A stretch of 64,000 nt of DNA from Microthrixaceae bacterium (GTDB lineage: Bacteria > Actinomycetota > Acidimicrobiia > Acidimicrobiales > Microtrichaceae), in the NCBI GenBank assembly GCA_023958095.1, contig JAMLGJ010000005.1, positions 54,864 through 118,863 of the forward strand, read 5' to 3'. This document shows positions 34,612 through 49,352 of this stretch, in pieces (position 1 is the stretch's first letter; each line of letters opens with the position of its first letter). Both the position numbers and the translations under genes were made by a program. A model generated the notes under the pieces. The model was not told the DNA's origin and made no database searches. It worked only from the letters and a program-made list of their open reading frames with translations.

Positions 34612-35285
34612 CAGCCGGAGCTCCCGCTGCACTGGTCGGAGGGAAGGGGCTCGAGGCGCATCACGGTCTCTCCATCCACGTAGACGTGGTCACCCACCAT
34701 CCCGGTGATGTAGTCGTGCCGGGCCTTCACGTAGACCCCGATGCTGTCGAGTTCCAGCCCGCAGGCATCGGGGTCGGGCCAGCCACCCGAGTCGTAGGCC
34801 ATCTTGGTGCCATCCCAGGTGTAGCGGAAGCAGTCGGTGCTGCACCCGCTGGCCACTCCGTCGTCGGTCGGGAAGCCACCCACCGGGGCCCCGTCGGTGG
34901 AGGTCTTGTCGGCGCGGTAGATCAGCATCCCGACGGGCTCCGCGGAGGTGAGCCCGACGAGGTCCGCCGACACGGTGTCGGCGATCTGGTCCGCAGCGGC
35001 CCGCTGGTTGGACTCGATCGTCCCCGAGGTGGCGTAGGCCGCGGCGCCGAGGCGAGCTCCCGAACGGCTGGAGCCAGTTGTCGTGGTCGAGGAAGCGAAC
35101 GCGAATCCGAACTCGATGATCCCCATCACCACGAGGATCATGATCGGCAACACGAGTGCCGCCTCGACCAGAACCGCCCCCTGCTGGCCGCGCTGCCTCG
35201 CCGGTCGGGCATGGAGCGACCGCCAGGAGGTCGACCGCTTGTCCAACGCGCGCAACACAGGCCCCATGCGGCACTGCCTTTCCAT
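34611..35285 (-). CDS. TadE-like pilus assembly protein
   Basis: The 224-residue protein shows the TadE motif near its N-terminus: QQGAVLVEAALVLPIMILVVMGIIEFGFAF (about residues 34-62), with the Glu typical of type IV prepilin-like sequences. The exported part has four to five cysteines and YADVYVDGETV-like short strands. TadE-type pseudopilins prime or cap Flp pili and are normally processed by a TadV-type peptidase. It is coupled to the TadG-like gene by TGATG. Starts at 35285 or 35267 are both possible. Confidence 0.75.
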   Translation of the reverse strand: MERQCRMGPVLRALDKRSTSWRSLHARPARQRGQQGAVLVEAALVLPIMILVVMGIIEFGFAFASSTTTTGSSRSGARLGAAAYATSGTIESNQRAAADQIADTVSADLVGLTSAEPVGMLIYRADKTSTDGAPVGGFPTDDGVASGCSTDCFRYTWDGTKMAYDSGGWPDPDACGLELDSIGVYVKARHDYITGMVGDHVYVDGETVMRLEPLPSDQCSGSSG

Positions 35286-35384
35286 CGGCTCTCAGATCAC
35301 CTCATCGGCATCTCGGGCACGGACCTGTAGGGCCAATGGGCCATCCCGGTGGGGCAAACGGTCCGGGCCGACCGGCCCCCGGGC

Positions 35385-35981
35385 TCAGCTGGCCGCGGAG
35401 GTGACCAGCGCGTTCAGCTTCTCCGCGAGCAGGCGCGTCACAGCGGCCGTGGGTGGTGCCTCGCCGGTCGACATGGGTTCGACGGCCACGCGCACGTGCG
35501 CCCGGTCGTCCCCGCGGCGGATCACCGAGAAGGTCACCTGGCACGGTGCGGCGTGCAGGAACTCGGCCACCACGACGACCATCCCCGAACCCTCGTCGAG
35601 GCTGGAGACCTCACCGATGCGTGCACCGGCCCGCCGCACCAGCCCGAACACCTCGGGCACCGACCCCATCACGGTGACGGTCGTCTCGCTCAGCACCCGG
35701 GCCCGCATCCCCCGCGGCGTGGGGCGGGATCCCCGCTGTGCGTCCTTGCGCTGCTGCGCCGCCCTGCGGCCGTCCCTCGCGCTCTTCTGGGCCCTGTAGG
35801 CACGATCCAGCATGTCGTAGGCGGCACTGACCATGGCAGCGGCCTCGGACGCATCCGGGGCGTGGTTCAGGTCGGGGTGCACCGCCCGCATGCGGCGGTG
35901 GTAGGCACTCCGCACGGCCGCGAAGTCCTTCGCCTCCGCAGTGCTGAGCCCGAGGATCCCGAGTGCTTCTTCCCTCCGCAC
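35385..35981 (-). CDS. J-domain (DnaJ-like) protein
   Basis: The 198-residue protein begins with a J-domain of about 65 residues: YHRRMRAVHPDLNHAPDASEAA with the HPD tripeptide that stimulates Hsp70, and a helix IV-like DMLDRAYRAQKSARDGRR. A basic linker follows, then a beta-rich region of unknown family (about 95-198). No zinc finger or DnaJ C-terminal domain is present, so it is a class C type co-chaperone with a private partner domain. The GTG start is supported by a leaderless -10 box. It is not near dnaK. Confidence 0.8.
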   Translation of the reverse strand: MRREEALGILGLSTAEAKDFAAVRSAYHRRMRAVHPDLNHAPDASEAAAMVSAAYDMLDRAYRAQKSARDGRRAAQQRKDAQRGSRPTPRGMRARVLSETTVTVMGSVPEVFGLVRRAGARIGEVSSLDEGSGMVVVVAEFLHAAPCQVTFSVIRRGDDRAHVRVAVEPMSTGEAPPTAAVTRLLAEKLNALVTSAAS

Positions 35982-35987
35982 GGGCCC

Positions 35988-35993
35988 AGCCTA
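35988..35993 (-). promoter_or_regulatory. -10 box TAGGCT, leaderless promoter
   Basis: On the minus strand TAGGCT precedes the GTG at 35981 by six bases (GGGCCC). Confidence 0.4.
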
Positions 35994-36047
35994 CAGGGAT
36001 GCTGAGAGATCCAACAGAATCGGATGCGCTGGTGAGGACATGCCACC

Positions 36048-37322
36048 TCAGTCGTTCTCGAACCAGGCCGTGAAGGCACGACACATCTGCTCCACGTCCG
36101 AGCACGCCATCAACTCGCGGATCGAGTGCATCGAGAGCTGTGCCATCCCCACGTCGAGCGTGTCGATCGCGAGCGCCGCGGCGCTGGCGGGTCCGATGGT
36201 CGATCCACACGGCAGGTCACCGCGGTGGGAGTACTCCTGGACCGGCACCCCTGCCGTGCCACAGGCATCGCGGAAAGCGGCGGCGGTGGCGGCCTCGGTG
36301 GCGTAGCGCTGGTTGACGTTGTGCTTGATCACCGGACCACCGCCCATCGCGACGTGGTGTGAGGGTTCGTGGCGTTCGGGGTAGTTCGGGTGGGTGGCAT
36401 GGGCCATGTCCGCCGAGAGCAGCATCGAACCGCTCAGTGCCGCCAGCAGCTCGGAGCGGCTGCCGCCGTTTCCGCCGGCCACGCGTTCGAGCACCTGGGC
36501 CAACCAGGCACCCACCGCGCCGGTGGCCGACACCGACCCCACCTCCTCGTGGTCGTTGAGCACCACGACGGCGCCCCGACCGGCCCTGCGTGCGTCCACG
36601 AGGGCCCTCAGGGCCCCGTAGCAGGAGCAGAGGTTGTCGAGGCGTGGCGCCGCCAGGAGCTCGTGACTCCGGCCGATCCGGGAAGGACGCTGCACGTCAC
36701 AGAGCTGGACATCCCACGAGAGGACCTGCAATGGCTCGACATCCACCTCGGATGCGAGGAACGCGCTGAAGTCACCCGGTCCGGGCTCCCCGAGGGCCCA
36801 TATCGGCTGGATGTGACGCTGGCGGTCGAGCTTCAGCCCGTCGTTGGCGTCACGGTCGAGGTGGATCGCGAGCTGTGCCACCCGCAGCACCGGGTCCCGG
36901 TGATGGAACAGGCGGGTCGCACGGCCCCCGGGCGCGTCGGGGTCGCTCACCACGACGCGGCCGGCGAGGGACAGGTCGCGGTCGAGCCACGAGTTCACCA
37001 ACAGGCCGCCGTAGGGCTCCACCGACAGCTGGACGATGCCCTCGGAGCCGTGCACCGGGCGTGGGCGCACCCTGAGGCCGGGAGAGTCGGTGTGGGCGCC
37101 GATGGCACGGAAAGGGCGCCCGCCGGCCCCGGGTGCGCCGTGCCAGGCGACCAGGGAACCACCCCGCAGGACGAACCCCGATTCCACGCCCTCGAACGCC
37201 TCCGAGGGGCGGAGCGGCACGAAACCCGCCTCCGCGAGGATCCCCGCCGCGTTGTGGGCGGCGTGCCAGGGGGTCGGGGATGCCTCTATGAAGGCGATCA
37301 GATCATCCACGGGATCGGTCAC
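36048..37322 (-). CDS. M18 family aminopeptidase
   Basis: The 424-residue zinc peptidase shows M18 signatures: FRAIGAHTDSPGLRVRP (metal His), APRLDNLCSCYGALRA, VVVLNDHEEVGS (catalytic Glu pair), MLLSADMAHATHPN, GGGPVIKHNVNQRYAT and MHSIRELMACSD near the C-terminus. It removes N-terminal, usually acidic or neutral, residues from peptides in the cytoplasm. The GTG at 37322 sits in the second of two identical 27-base repeats, each carrying GGAGG and a GTG; initiation at the upstream copy (37349) would add nine residues GGDRHVTDP-like. The downstream start gives the usual family length. Confidence 0.9.
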   Translation of the reverse strand: MTDPVDDLIAFIEASPTPWHAAHNAAGILAEAGFVPLRPSEAFEGVESGFVLRGGSLVAWHGAPGAGGRPFRAIGAHTDSPGLRVRPRPVHGSEGIVQLSVEPYGGLLVNSWLDRDLSLAGRVVVSDPDAPGGRATRLFHHRDPVLRVAQLAIHLDRDANDGLKLDRQRHIQPIWALGEPGPGDFSAFLASEVDVEPLQVLSWDVQLCDVQRPSRIGRSHELLAAPRLDNLCSCYGALRALVDARRAGRGAVVVLNDHEEVGSVSATGAVGAWLAQVLERVAGGNGGSRSELLAALSGSMLLSADMAHATHPNYPERHEPSHHVAMGGGPVIKHNVNQRYATEAATAAAFRDACGTAGVPVQEYSHRGDLPCGSTIGPASAAALAIDTLDVGMAQLSMHSIRELMACSDVEQMCRAFTAWFEND

Positions 37323-37364
37323 ATGGCGATCCCCTCCGGGATCGGTCACATGGCGATCCCCTCC
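37311..37364. repeat. Perfect tandem duplication of 27 bases carrying ribosome binding site and start codon
   Basis: Positions 37311-37337 and 37338-37364 are identical. Read on the minus strand each unit contains GGAGGGGATCGCCAT followed by GTGACCGATCCC, so the Shine-Dalgarno sequence, an ATG and the GTG start of the aminopeptidase are all duplicated in frame. Each ATG is followed at once by an overlapping TGA in its own frame (ATGTGA). A partial third unit follows (GGGATGG). Confidence 0.95.
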
Positions 37365-37680
37365 GGGATGGGGGAGAGGAGAGCCTGGGTACTCAGGGGG
37401 CATCCGCCAAGGGTAGATGCCCCGCGCCGCCGTCTCCGTGGAGGCCCACGGGACGACGGGAGCGCTCTCGTTGCCGACCTCATGGCGATCTCGACTACAT
37501 TGGTCCCGCTGACCGAGTGGCCACCCCCAGGGCAGAGCACACCGGATCCGCAGCCAGGTCGCCGGCACCGTCGCCGTGGACGACCCGCCGCAACGACGCG
37601 GTACACAGCCACGCACGAGTTCGCGCCCGCGCGGCGTCACGGAGGTGACGACGCACGGATCGCACGCCGGAGGACCCGAA
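37365..37680. promoter_or_regulatory. Intergenic region upstream of gltB
   Basis: The 316 bases between the aminopeptidase and gltB hold the promoters of both. TTGCCG (37471-37476) and TACATT (37496-37501) resemble -35 and -10 boxes for gltB with a long 19-base spacer. GGTC-N5-GACC at 37501-37513 is a small dyad. GGAGGA eight to nine bases before 37681 is the gltB ribosome binding site. I see no riboswitch or hairpin terminator. Confidence 0.35.
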
Positions 37681-42261
<4,581 letters not shown>

Positions 42262-42277
42262 GGAACGGAAGCGAGAC

Positions 42278-43747
<1,470 letters not shown>

Positions 43748-43774
43748 GCCCTGGCGCGGACAACCGGTGAACCC

Positions 43775-44653
43775 ATGAGCCGTGGCACACCGACGCGGGT
43801 CGTGGTCGTGCACCACGACCAACCCGAGGACTGCCTCGCGACCATTGCATCGCTGCGCCGGTCGACGCTGCCCGTCTCGGTGACCGTGGTCGACAACGCC
43901 TCCGACAGGGCCTCCCGCGCCACCCTCGCACGCGGCCTCGAACGGTTCGACCCCTCGGAGGTGGAGGTGTTGGAGGCACCGGAGAACCTGGGTTTCGGGC
44001 CCGGAGCGAACCTCGGCCTGCAGCGGTTCCTGTACGACCCCTCCGATGGCGACTGGGTGTTCGTGGCTCCCCACGACATCGAGGTCGCTCCCGGGACGCT
44101 GGCCCGCGTGCTCGACGCCGCCTCCACCGTCGCGAACGCGGGTCTGTGCTGCGCCGACGTGGGCGACGCAATGGTGCCGGTGTTCGATCCCTACTTCGGG
44201 GGCATGGTCGTGCCCGGTGGGGACGAGCCGGGTTGGGAACCCGTCGACTACCCCCACGGCACCCTCATGGCCCTCCGACGGGACTGCCTGGCCGAGGTCG
44301 GCATGTTCGACGAGCGCTACTTCTCCTACTGCGAGGAGGCAGACCTCGGGATGCGGGCACGGAACCGGGGCTGGGAGGTCGGCCTCGTACGAGGGGCCCC
44401 CGTGCGCAACCGGAACCTCGGTTCCCCGGTGGCGGTGGTGGACGAGCTCCAGACCCGCAACACCCTGCTCCTGGTGCGCGAGCACTCGGGCCGGTACCAC
44501 GCGTTCATCCGGATCTGCTTCACGCTCGTACAGGTGGCCCGCGGAGTCCTCTCACCCGCCACACGTCCTGCCGTGTTCGACCCGAGGGCCCGCCTGCGCG
44601 GCGTGCAGGACTTCCTGCGCGGCCGTTTCGGGCCGCCCGGGCACCGTCGCTGA
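43775..44653 (+). CDS. Family 2 glycosyltransferase
   Basis: The 292-residue GT-A enzyme has VVVHHDQPEDCLATIASLRRS and VDNASDRASR at the nucleotide-sugar site, NLGFGPGANLGL, and GMFDERYFSYCEEADLGMRARNRGW, the usual second-half GT2 signature with the catalytic base. The metal DxD position reads PHDIEV (HD in place of the first Asp-x-Asp). It resembles rhamnosyl- and related transferases for cell-wall polysaccharides. It starts 27 bases after gltD and may share its transcript, but it is more naturally the first gene of the glycan region. Confidence 0.87.
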   Translation: MSRGTPTRVVVVHHDQPEDCLATIASLRRSTLPVSVTVVDNASDRASRATLARGLERFDPSEVEVLEAPENLGFGPGANLGLQRFLYDPSDGDWVFVAPHDIEVAPGTLARVLDAASTVANAGLCCADVGDAMVPVFDPYFGGMVVPGGDEPGWEPVDYPHGTLMALRRDCLAEVGMFDERYFSYCEEADLGMRARNRGWEVGLVRGAPVRNRNLGSPVAVVDELQTRNTLLLVREHSGRYHAFIRICFTLVQVARGVLSPATRPAVFDPRARLRGVQDFLRGRFGPPGHRR

Positions 44654-44660
44654 GACGGAC

Positions 44661-47162
44661 TCAGGCGGTCTGCTCCGGCAGGGGAGCCTGCATGTCCGCA
44701 CCGAGTGCACGCCTGCGTCGGTCGAGGCGCCACAGCGTGAGCACGGCGAGCGCGTAGATGAGCAGCGCCACCACGTGGACGGTTCGGAACCCCCATGACA
44801 TGGCGAGGATCGTCGTGAGCACCGACCCGATCACCGAGAACACGCCGTTGATGGCCCAGGCCCAGGCCACGTACTCGTCGGAGTGCACGCTCAGCACCCC
44901 CACCAGACGCAGGCCGAAGGGCATGAACATGCCCAGGCAGAGCCCGAGGGGAGCCAGCACCAGGAACGCCATGGTGATCCGCGCCGGCAGGGAGGCGGTG
45001 ATCGTGGCGTCCATCAACTCGGGAAGGGCGAGCCTGTAGAAGGCGGTGAGCACGACCAGGGCCCCCAGGAGCACCGGCAGGGCCCTCGTGGGTGTGGTGG
45101 AGAAACGGTTCGACAGGAGCGCTCCCAGACCCGTGAACACGAGGATCGATGCCAGGGTCACCGTCAGCGAGTAGCTCGGGTAGCCCAGGTAGCCCACGAG
45201 CATCTGGATCATGGTGATCTCGTAGAGCATGAAGCCCAACCCGAGCGCCGCGAAGTAGACCGCCGACAGACCCTTCGCCGGCAGCTCCCGCCATTGCCTG
45301 CGGATCACCAGGAACGGCAACAACAGGAACAGCACTGCGAACAGGGCTGCTGTGGCGAGCAGCAGCAACAGGACGCGTTCGCCGATCGCGTACTCGCGGA
45401 AGTCAACCGTCGTGGCGGTCGTGATGTCACGCACGACGTCGGTGAAGGGGGTGAAGTGCCAGAAGAACGGCCCGTCGTCGCTGATCGCGGTGATGTCAGC
45501 CGGGTACGCAGCGACCAGTTCCTGCACCCGGGATGCGTCCGCCGCCCCGGCCAGGGCGGCCACAGGGCTGTCACCCGGGGTCACCCCGGGGGCGTAGACC
45601 ACCTGGGAGTCAGTGGTCGATTCCACGGCTTCGACGAAGCGCTCCACCTGGTCCTCGGTCACCGGGGAGCGTGACACCACGATCGTGGACAGGCCGCTGG
45701 TGAAGGGATCCTCGGACTCCGCGACCATGATGTGCTGCGCCGGGTCCGCCACCCCGAACTCCTCGAGCGCCTCGCGGGCGGTCACCACGTAGCGGGCCGT
45801 GCGGTTGGGCTGGAACTCGAAGTCCACCTCACCGAACTGGGCCACCGACACCCCGCCGGGAGCCAGGTGCTCGAGCGTCTCGGTGATCATCTCGGTGGTG
45901 TACAGGTAGCTCTCCGAGAGCACGAACGCCCCGGAGGAGGCCGCGTTGTTCGCCGCGTAGCTGTCGGGTGCGACGAACCACACCAGGTCGAAGTCGCCGT
46001 CGCTGCGGGCGAGGTAGGAACGACCGTCGCCCTGGGTCAGGGTCACGTTGTCGAGGTCGTCCAGGTTGCCGCTCAGCTCGGAGTACTCGCCGGTGAGTGC
46101 GTCGACCGTCACCGGATTGAGCTCCACGGCTTCGATCTGGTCGGTTCCGAAGTAGAGCGAGGCCAGGATCTCGTTGCCCCCCGCGGAGCCGATGATGAGC
46201 TGGCGGCCCGGGGCCTCCCCGAGCGTTGCGAAGGGCCAGGAGCGAGGGTCGTCGTCGAAGCGCGTGAGCCCTTCCACGTCACCGTCGAAGGGGTAGATGG
46301 CCGATCCCCAGGTCCCGTCGTGTATCAGCGCCTTGCCCCCGGGAACCGTGGGGTGTTCGTTGACGTCGACCCTGAACACCGGCCCCCAGCCGCTGAGCCC
46401 CGTGCCGTCCGAGGCGATCTTCGAGGACTCGGGGCGCACCTCGGGCAGGATTGCGTCACCTGCCACGGTGAGCACGACCATGACCGCGGCGACGCATGCC
46501 GCGGCGGTCCGCCAGCCCTTCGCGCTGGATGTCGCGAGGATCGCCGCGGATGCCGCCAGGATCGCCGCCGCGGCCATGATCACCGAGGGCGGACCGATCC
46601 GTGAGATGAGTCCCACGACGACCAGACAGGCGATGCCCGCGCCCAGGAGGTCGGCGAAGTAGAGACGGTTGACCTCGTTGCGGGCGCGGCTCAGCAAGGT
46701 CGAGACGATCACCCCGATCGGCATGAACGACACGAACAGCGCCAGGCAGATGAGGGCCAGCGCACCGAAGTTCCGCAGCGACGCCGCCGTCCCGTAGTCC
46801 CACAGTGCGACCGTGTCGATCGGCATCGAGGACACGAACAGGAACCCGCCCAGCAGCACCAGGGCTCCGAGCGTGCCGAACCACACGAGCACGGACCTCG
46901 TGGATGCCGACCGGAGGCGCCTGGAGAGCACCACGGCGGTCGCTCCGCTGCCCATCCCCAGCAGGGCGAGGCCGATCACGAGGTAGGTGTAGTAGTACCA
47001 GAGCTTGTAGGAGATGACACGGGTGTAGGCGACCTCCAACAGCAGCCCGGCGAGGCTTACCGCGAAGATCGCCCAGAGTGCGGCGGGCCGGCTGAGCCCC
47101 AGTGGGCGTGGCGTGGGCTCGTCCGCGCCCGCGGAGGAACCAGGGTCGTGAGCATTGGGCAC
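44661..47162 (-). CDS. Polytopic membrane protein with central spermidine-synthase-like domain
   Basis: The 833-residue protein is a fusion. Residues 25-240 form about seven TM helices. A cytoplasmic Rossmann-type methyltransferase/spermidine synthase-like domain (about 310-480) has the glycine loop IIGSAGGNEILASLYFG and the acidic residue after it (EAVELNP, Glu347), then TQGDGRSYLARS. Six or seven further TM helices close the protein (about 590-815). The domain could bind S-adenosylmethionine or decarboxylated S-adenosylmethionine. Similar membrane-embedded spermidine-synthase-like proteins are widespread but of unknown function. It lacks the clear DXXXPDP-like active-site Asp of true spermidine synthases: PDSYAANN lies there instead. 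Convergent with the GT2 gene, seven bases apart. Confidence 0.7.
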   Translation of the reverse strand: MPNAHDPGSSAGADEPTPRPLGLSRPAALWAIFAVSLAGLLLEVAYTRVISYKLWYYYTYLVIGLALLGMGSGATAVVLSRRLRSASTRSVLVWFGTLGALVLLGGFLFVSSMPIDTVALWDYGTAASLRNFGALALICLALFVSFMPIGVIVSTLLSRARNEVNRLYFADLLGAGIACLVVVGLISRIGPPSVIMAAAAILAASAAILATSSAKGWRTAAACVAAVMVVLTVAGDAILPEVRPESSKIASDGTGLSGWGPVFRVDVNEHPTVPGGKALIHDGTWGSAIYPFDGDVEGLTRFDDDPRSWPFATLGEAPGRQLIIGSAGGNEILASLYFGTDQIEAVELNPVTVDALTGEYSELSGNLDDLDNVTLTQGDGRSYLARSDGDFDLVWFVAPDSYAANNAASSGAFVLSESYLYTTEMITETLEHLAPGGVSVAQFGEVDFEFQPNRTARYVVTAREALEEFGVADPAQHIMVAESEDPFTSGLSTIVVSRSPVTEDQVERFVEAVESTTDSQVVYAPGVTPGDSPVAALAGAADASRVQELVAAYPADITAISDDGPFFWHFTPFTDVVRDITTATTVDFREYAIGERVLLLLLATAALFAVLFLLLPFLVIRRQWRELPAKGLSAVYFAALGLGFMLYEITMIQMLVGYLGYPSYSLTVTLASILVFTGLGALLSNRFSTTPTRALPVLLGALVVLTAFYRLALPELMDATITASLPARITMAFLVLAPLGLCLGMFMPFGLRLVGVLSVHSDEYVAWAWAINGVFSVIGSVLTTILAMSWGFRTVHVVALLIYALAVLTLWRLDRRRRALGADMQAPLPEQTA

Positions 47163-47182
47163 CGGCGAATCCTACTTCCGGG

Positions 47183-47446
47183 TCATCCCGGGAACCGACC
47201 TTCCTCGGCGGCCGCGACCACGGGCCTGACCCTCCACAGGTACCAGGTGCTGACCAGCACTCCGCCGCACATGAGCAGCACCCCCATCAGGATCAGGGTC
47301 ATCCACAGTACCTGGTTCCGCTCCGCCAGCGCCCAGGCCCAGCGAGGCCGCCGGGCGGCGTCCAGCAGCGCCCATGCGGTGAGTGCCAGCGGTGCCCCGA
47401 AGAACAGCGTGAGCAGGGTCGTGCGCGTCAGGTCAGCCCATGGCAT
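47183..47446 (-). CDS. Small two-TM membrane protein
   Basis: The 87-residue product has two hydrophobic helices (about residues 8-27 and 48-70) separated by RRPRWAWALAERN, ending in a short cytoplasmic tail. Its ATG overlaps the preceding HAD gene end by 14 bases, so it belongs to the same operon (GT4, HAD nucleotidase, this gene, then the spermidine-synthase-like gene). The pattern WLLDAARRP..W.W with two helices occurs in small PLDc_N/DUF2516-like actinobacterial proteins, a weak resemblance. Function unknown. Confidence 0.65.
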   Translation of the reverse strand: MPWADLTRTTLLTLFFGAPLALTAWALLDAARRPRWAWALAERNQVLWMTLILMGVLLMCGGVLVSTWYLWRVRPVVAAAEEGRFPG

Positions 47447-48083
47447 CCCGTTTGCGGTCCAGTCTCTCCGCTCCCGGGTCGATGCCGGGGAGCTGCGTGT
47501 GGTAGCCGCCGGCGGCCGCTGCGACCATTTCGGCGACGATGGCCTCGGCCTCTGGCCAGCTGCGGGCCCGCGGGCCCTCGAGGTCGCGGTTGTAGGGCTG
47601 GTCGAACACGATCGTGGGGTTGCCGCTGCCGCGGAGCGCCTCGATGTTGTGCGGGGCGTCGTCGATGTAGGCGTCGGCCTCGACCTGTGGTTTGTGCCCG
47701 AGGAAGCAGATGTCGCGGTAGGGGATGCGGGCGTCGTCCAGCCACTCGACGGTGTCGGCGACCACTCGCTTGTGGGACCAGTTGCTCACGAGCCTGTGTG
47801 TGATGATCCGGATCCACACCCCGGCATCGGAGAGGCGCCACAGCACCTCCGAGGCACCCTCGATGGGCGGGGCGTTGCGGAACAGCCCGTCCTCGCGAAC
47901 CGCACGGTGGTGGTGCGCGAGGAACCCCTCCCGGTCGAGGCCCCACTCGCCGAAGTCCCAGGTGACCTCCGTGGTCAGCTCCGACGGATCGATGCCGCGG
48001 TGCCGTGCCACCGCGTGCCGGAACGCCGTGTTGTAGTCGGCGCACACCCCGTCGAGGTCGACGCCGAGCACGAACTCGCTCAC
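47433..48083 (-). CDS. HAD-superfamily 5'-nucleotidase-like protein
   Basis: The 216-residue protein has the HAD motifs GVDLDGVCADYN (nucleophile Asp and acid/base Asp in DLDGV), IITHRLVSNWSHK with a Thr/His and a Lys, and ADAYIDDAPHNIEAL for the metal Asp pair, as in NT5C-type nucleotidases. It probably dephosphorylates a nucleotide or sugar phosphate. The GTG at 48083 overlaps the upstream glycosyltransferase stop as GTGA, so both are translated together. The position in the glycan region suggests a nucleotide-sugar side activity, by inference. Confidence 0.82.
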   Translation of the reverse strand: MSEFVLGVDLDGVCADYNTAFRHAVARHRGIDPSELTTEVTWDFGEWGLDREGFLAHHHRAVREDGLFRNAPPIEGASEVLWRLSDAGVWIRIITHRLVSNWSHKRVVADTVEWLDDARIPYRDICFLGHKPQVEADAYIDDAPHNIEALRGSGNPTIVFDQPYNRDLEGPRARSWPEAEAIVAEMVAAAAGGYHTQLPGIDPGAERLDRKRDAMG

Positions 48084-49246
48084 GGCAGGTGCCGACGGGC
48101 CAGTGCGTCGGCCGCGAGCACCTCGAAGTTGGCCAGGGCCGCGGACTGCCAGGTGAGCTCCGAAGCCCGCTCGAGGGCGCCCGTCTGCAGACGTGAACGG
48201 AGTTGCGCATCGGTCAGCACGGCCACGAGGGAGGCCGCGAGGTCGTCGTCGCGTTCGGCCAACAGGCCGGAACGGCCCGCGTCGACCGCGTCGGCGTGGC
48301 CCGCGATGTCGGTCGCCACCGCAGGGGTTCCGCAGGCGGCCGCCTCGGTGAGGGTCATCCCCCAACCCTCCCGGACGGATGCCGAGGTGGCCACCCAGCT
48401 GCGCCGGTAGAGGTCGAGCAGCTCTGCGTCGGGGAGGCGTCCGGGAAGGCTCACCACATCGGAGAGCCCGAGCTCCCGCACCTCGGACTCGATCGCCTCG
48501 CGCTCGTACCCCTCACCCACGATCACCAGCTCGGCCTCGGGCACCTTCTCGTGCACCTTCGCCCAGACCCCCACGAGGCGCCTGAAGTCCTTCACCGGCA
48601 CGAGCCGCCCGACGGCCATCGCCAGGGGAGTCGGGCTCCGTGTGCCCCCCGGGGTGAACCCCGGATCCACACCCGGGGTGATCACCGAGACGTTCTCGGG
48701 TGGGAAGCCGAGCTCGAGCAGTTCGGCCTCGGAGGACCGGGACAGCGTGACGATCGGCTGGTTGCGGTACACCACGGGGCCCAGCCGCTCCTCGAGGGCC
48801 ACTCCGGCATGGGCTATCGCAGCGGGCAGGCTCATGTGCCACATCGGACCGTGCACGTGGTGCAGCCACACCATCCGGGGGCCGAGTCGCCACAACGGCG
48901 AGCCGAAGGGCATTCCGTTCCAGATCTCCACCAGGGCATCGCTGCGCCCGTAGCGGCCGAGCGCCTCGGCCAACGCGGCACGCGGGAACACCGAGTAGCG
49001 ACTGCCACGGCGGATCACCCGGTAGCCGTCGCGCATCGACTCCGCCGGTCGACCCTTCGAGGCGGAGGTGCGGTGGGTGACCCGCAGGCCGGACTGCACC
49101 CATATGGAGGTGATGTTGTGCGCGTGGATCTCGGAGCCACCGGCTTCGTCGTCATCCAGGTCGCGCCAGGCGAGCATGTGCACGGTGCGGATGCCGGCCC
49201 GCTCGGCCAGCTCGGCTATCCGGGAACGTACGGAGGCGTCTGCCAC
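48080..49246 (-). CDS. Family 4 glycosyltransferase
   Basis: The ~388-residue GT-B enzyme has the GT4 signatures AVGRLVPVKDFRRLVGVW at the start of the donor-binding domain and VREGWGMTLTEAAACGTPAVATD with the ExxxxxxxE motif, plus HVHGPMWHMSLPA in the acceptor domain. It transfers a sugar from a nucleotide donor. The N-terminus is uncertain: GTG at 49246 (used here) and TTG at 49261 are both in frame, and the TTG lies seven bases after a TAGCAT -10 box, so a leaderless TTG start is possible. It is divergent from the methyltransferase gene. Confidence 0.87.
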   Translation of the reverse strand: MADASVRSRIAELAERAGIRTVHMLAWRDLDDDEAGGSEIHAHNITSIWVQSGLRVTHRTSASKGRPAESMRDGYRVIRRGSRYSVFPRAALAEALGRYGRSDALVEIWNGMPFGSPLWRLGPRMVWLHHVHGPMWHMSLPAAIAHAGVALEERLGPVVYRNQPIVTLSRSSEAELLELGFPPENVSVITPGVDPGFTPGGTRSPTPLAMAVGRLVPVKDFRRLVGVWAKVHEKVPEAELVIVGEGYEREAIESEVRELGLSDVVSLPGRLPDAELLDLYRRSWVATSASVREGWGMTLTEAAACGTPAVATDIAGHADAVDAGRSGLLAERDDDLAASLVAVLTDAQLRSRLQTGALERASELTWQSAALANFEVLAADALARRHLP

Positions 49247-49352
49247 GGGTGTGTTCAGCAAGGCTTCTATGCTACGCAGCGGCGCCGAGGGCCCGTTGGA
49301 CCCGAAGAGGCACGAACCAGGACGTGATGTGAAGCTCACCGGAGAACGACCA

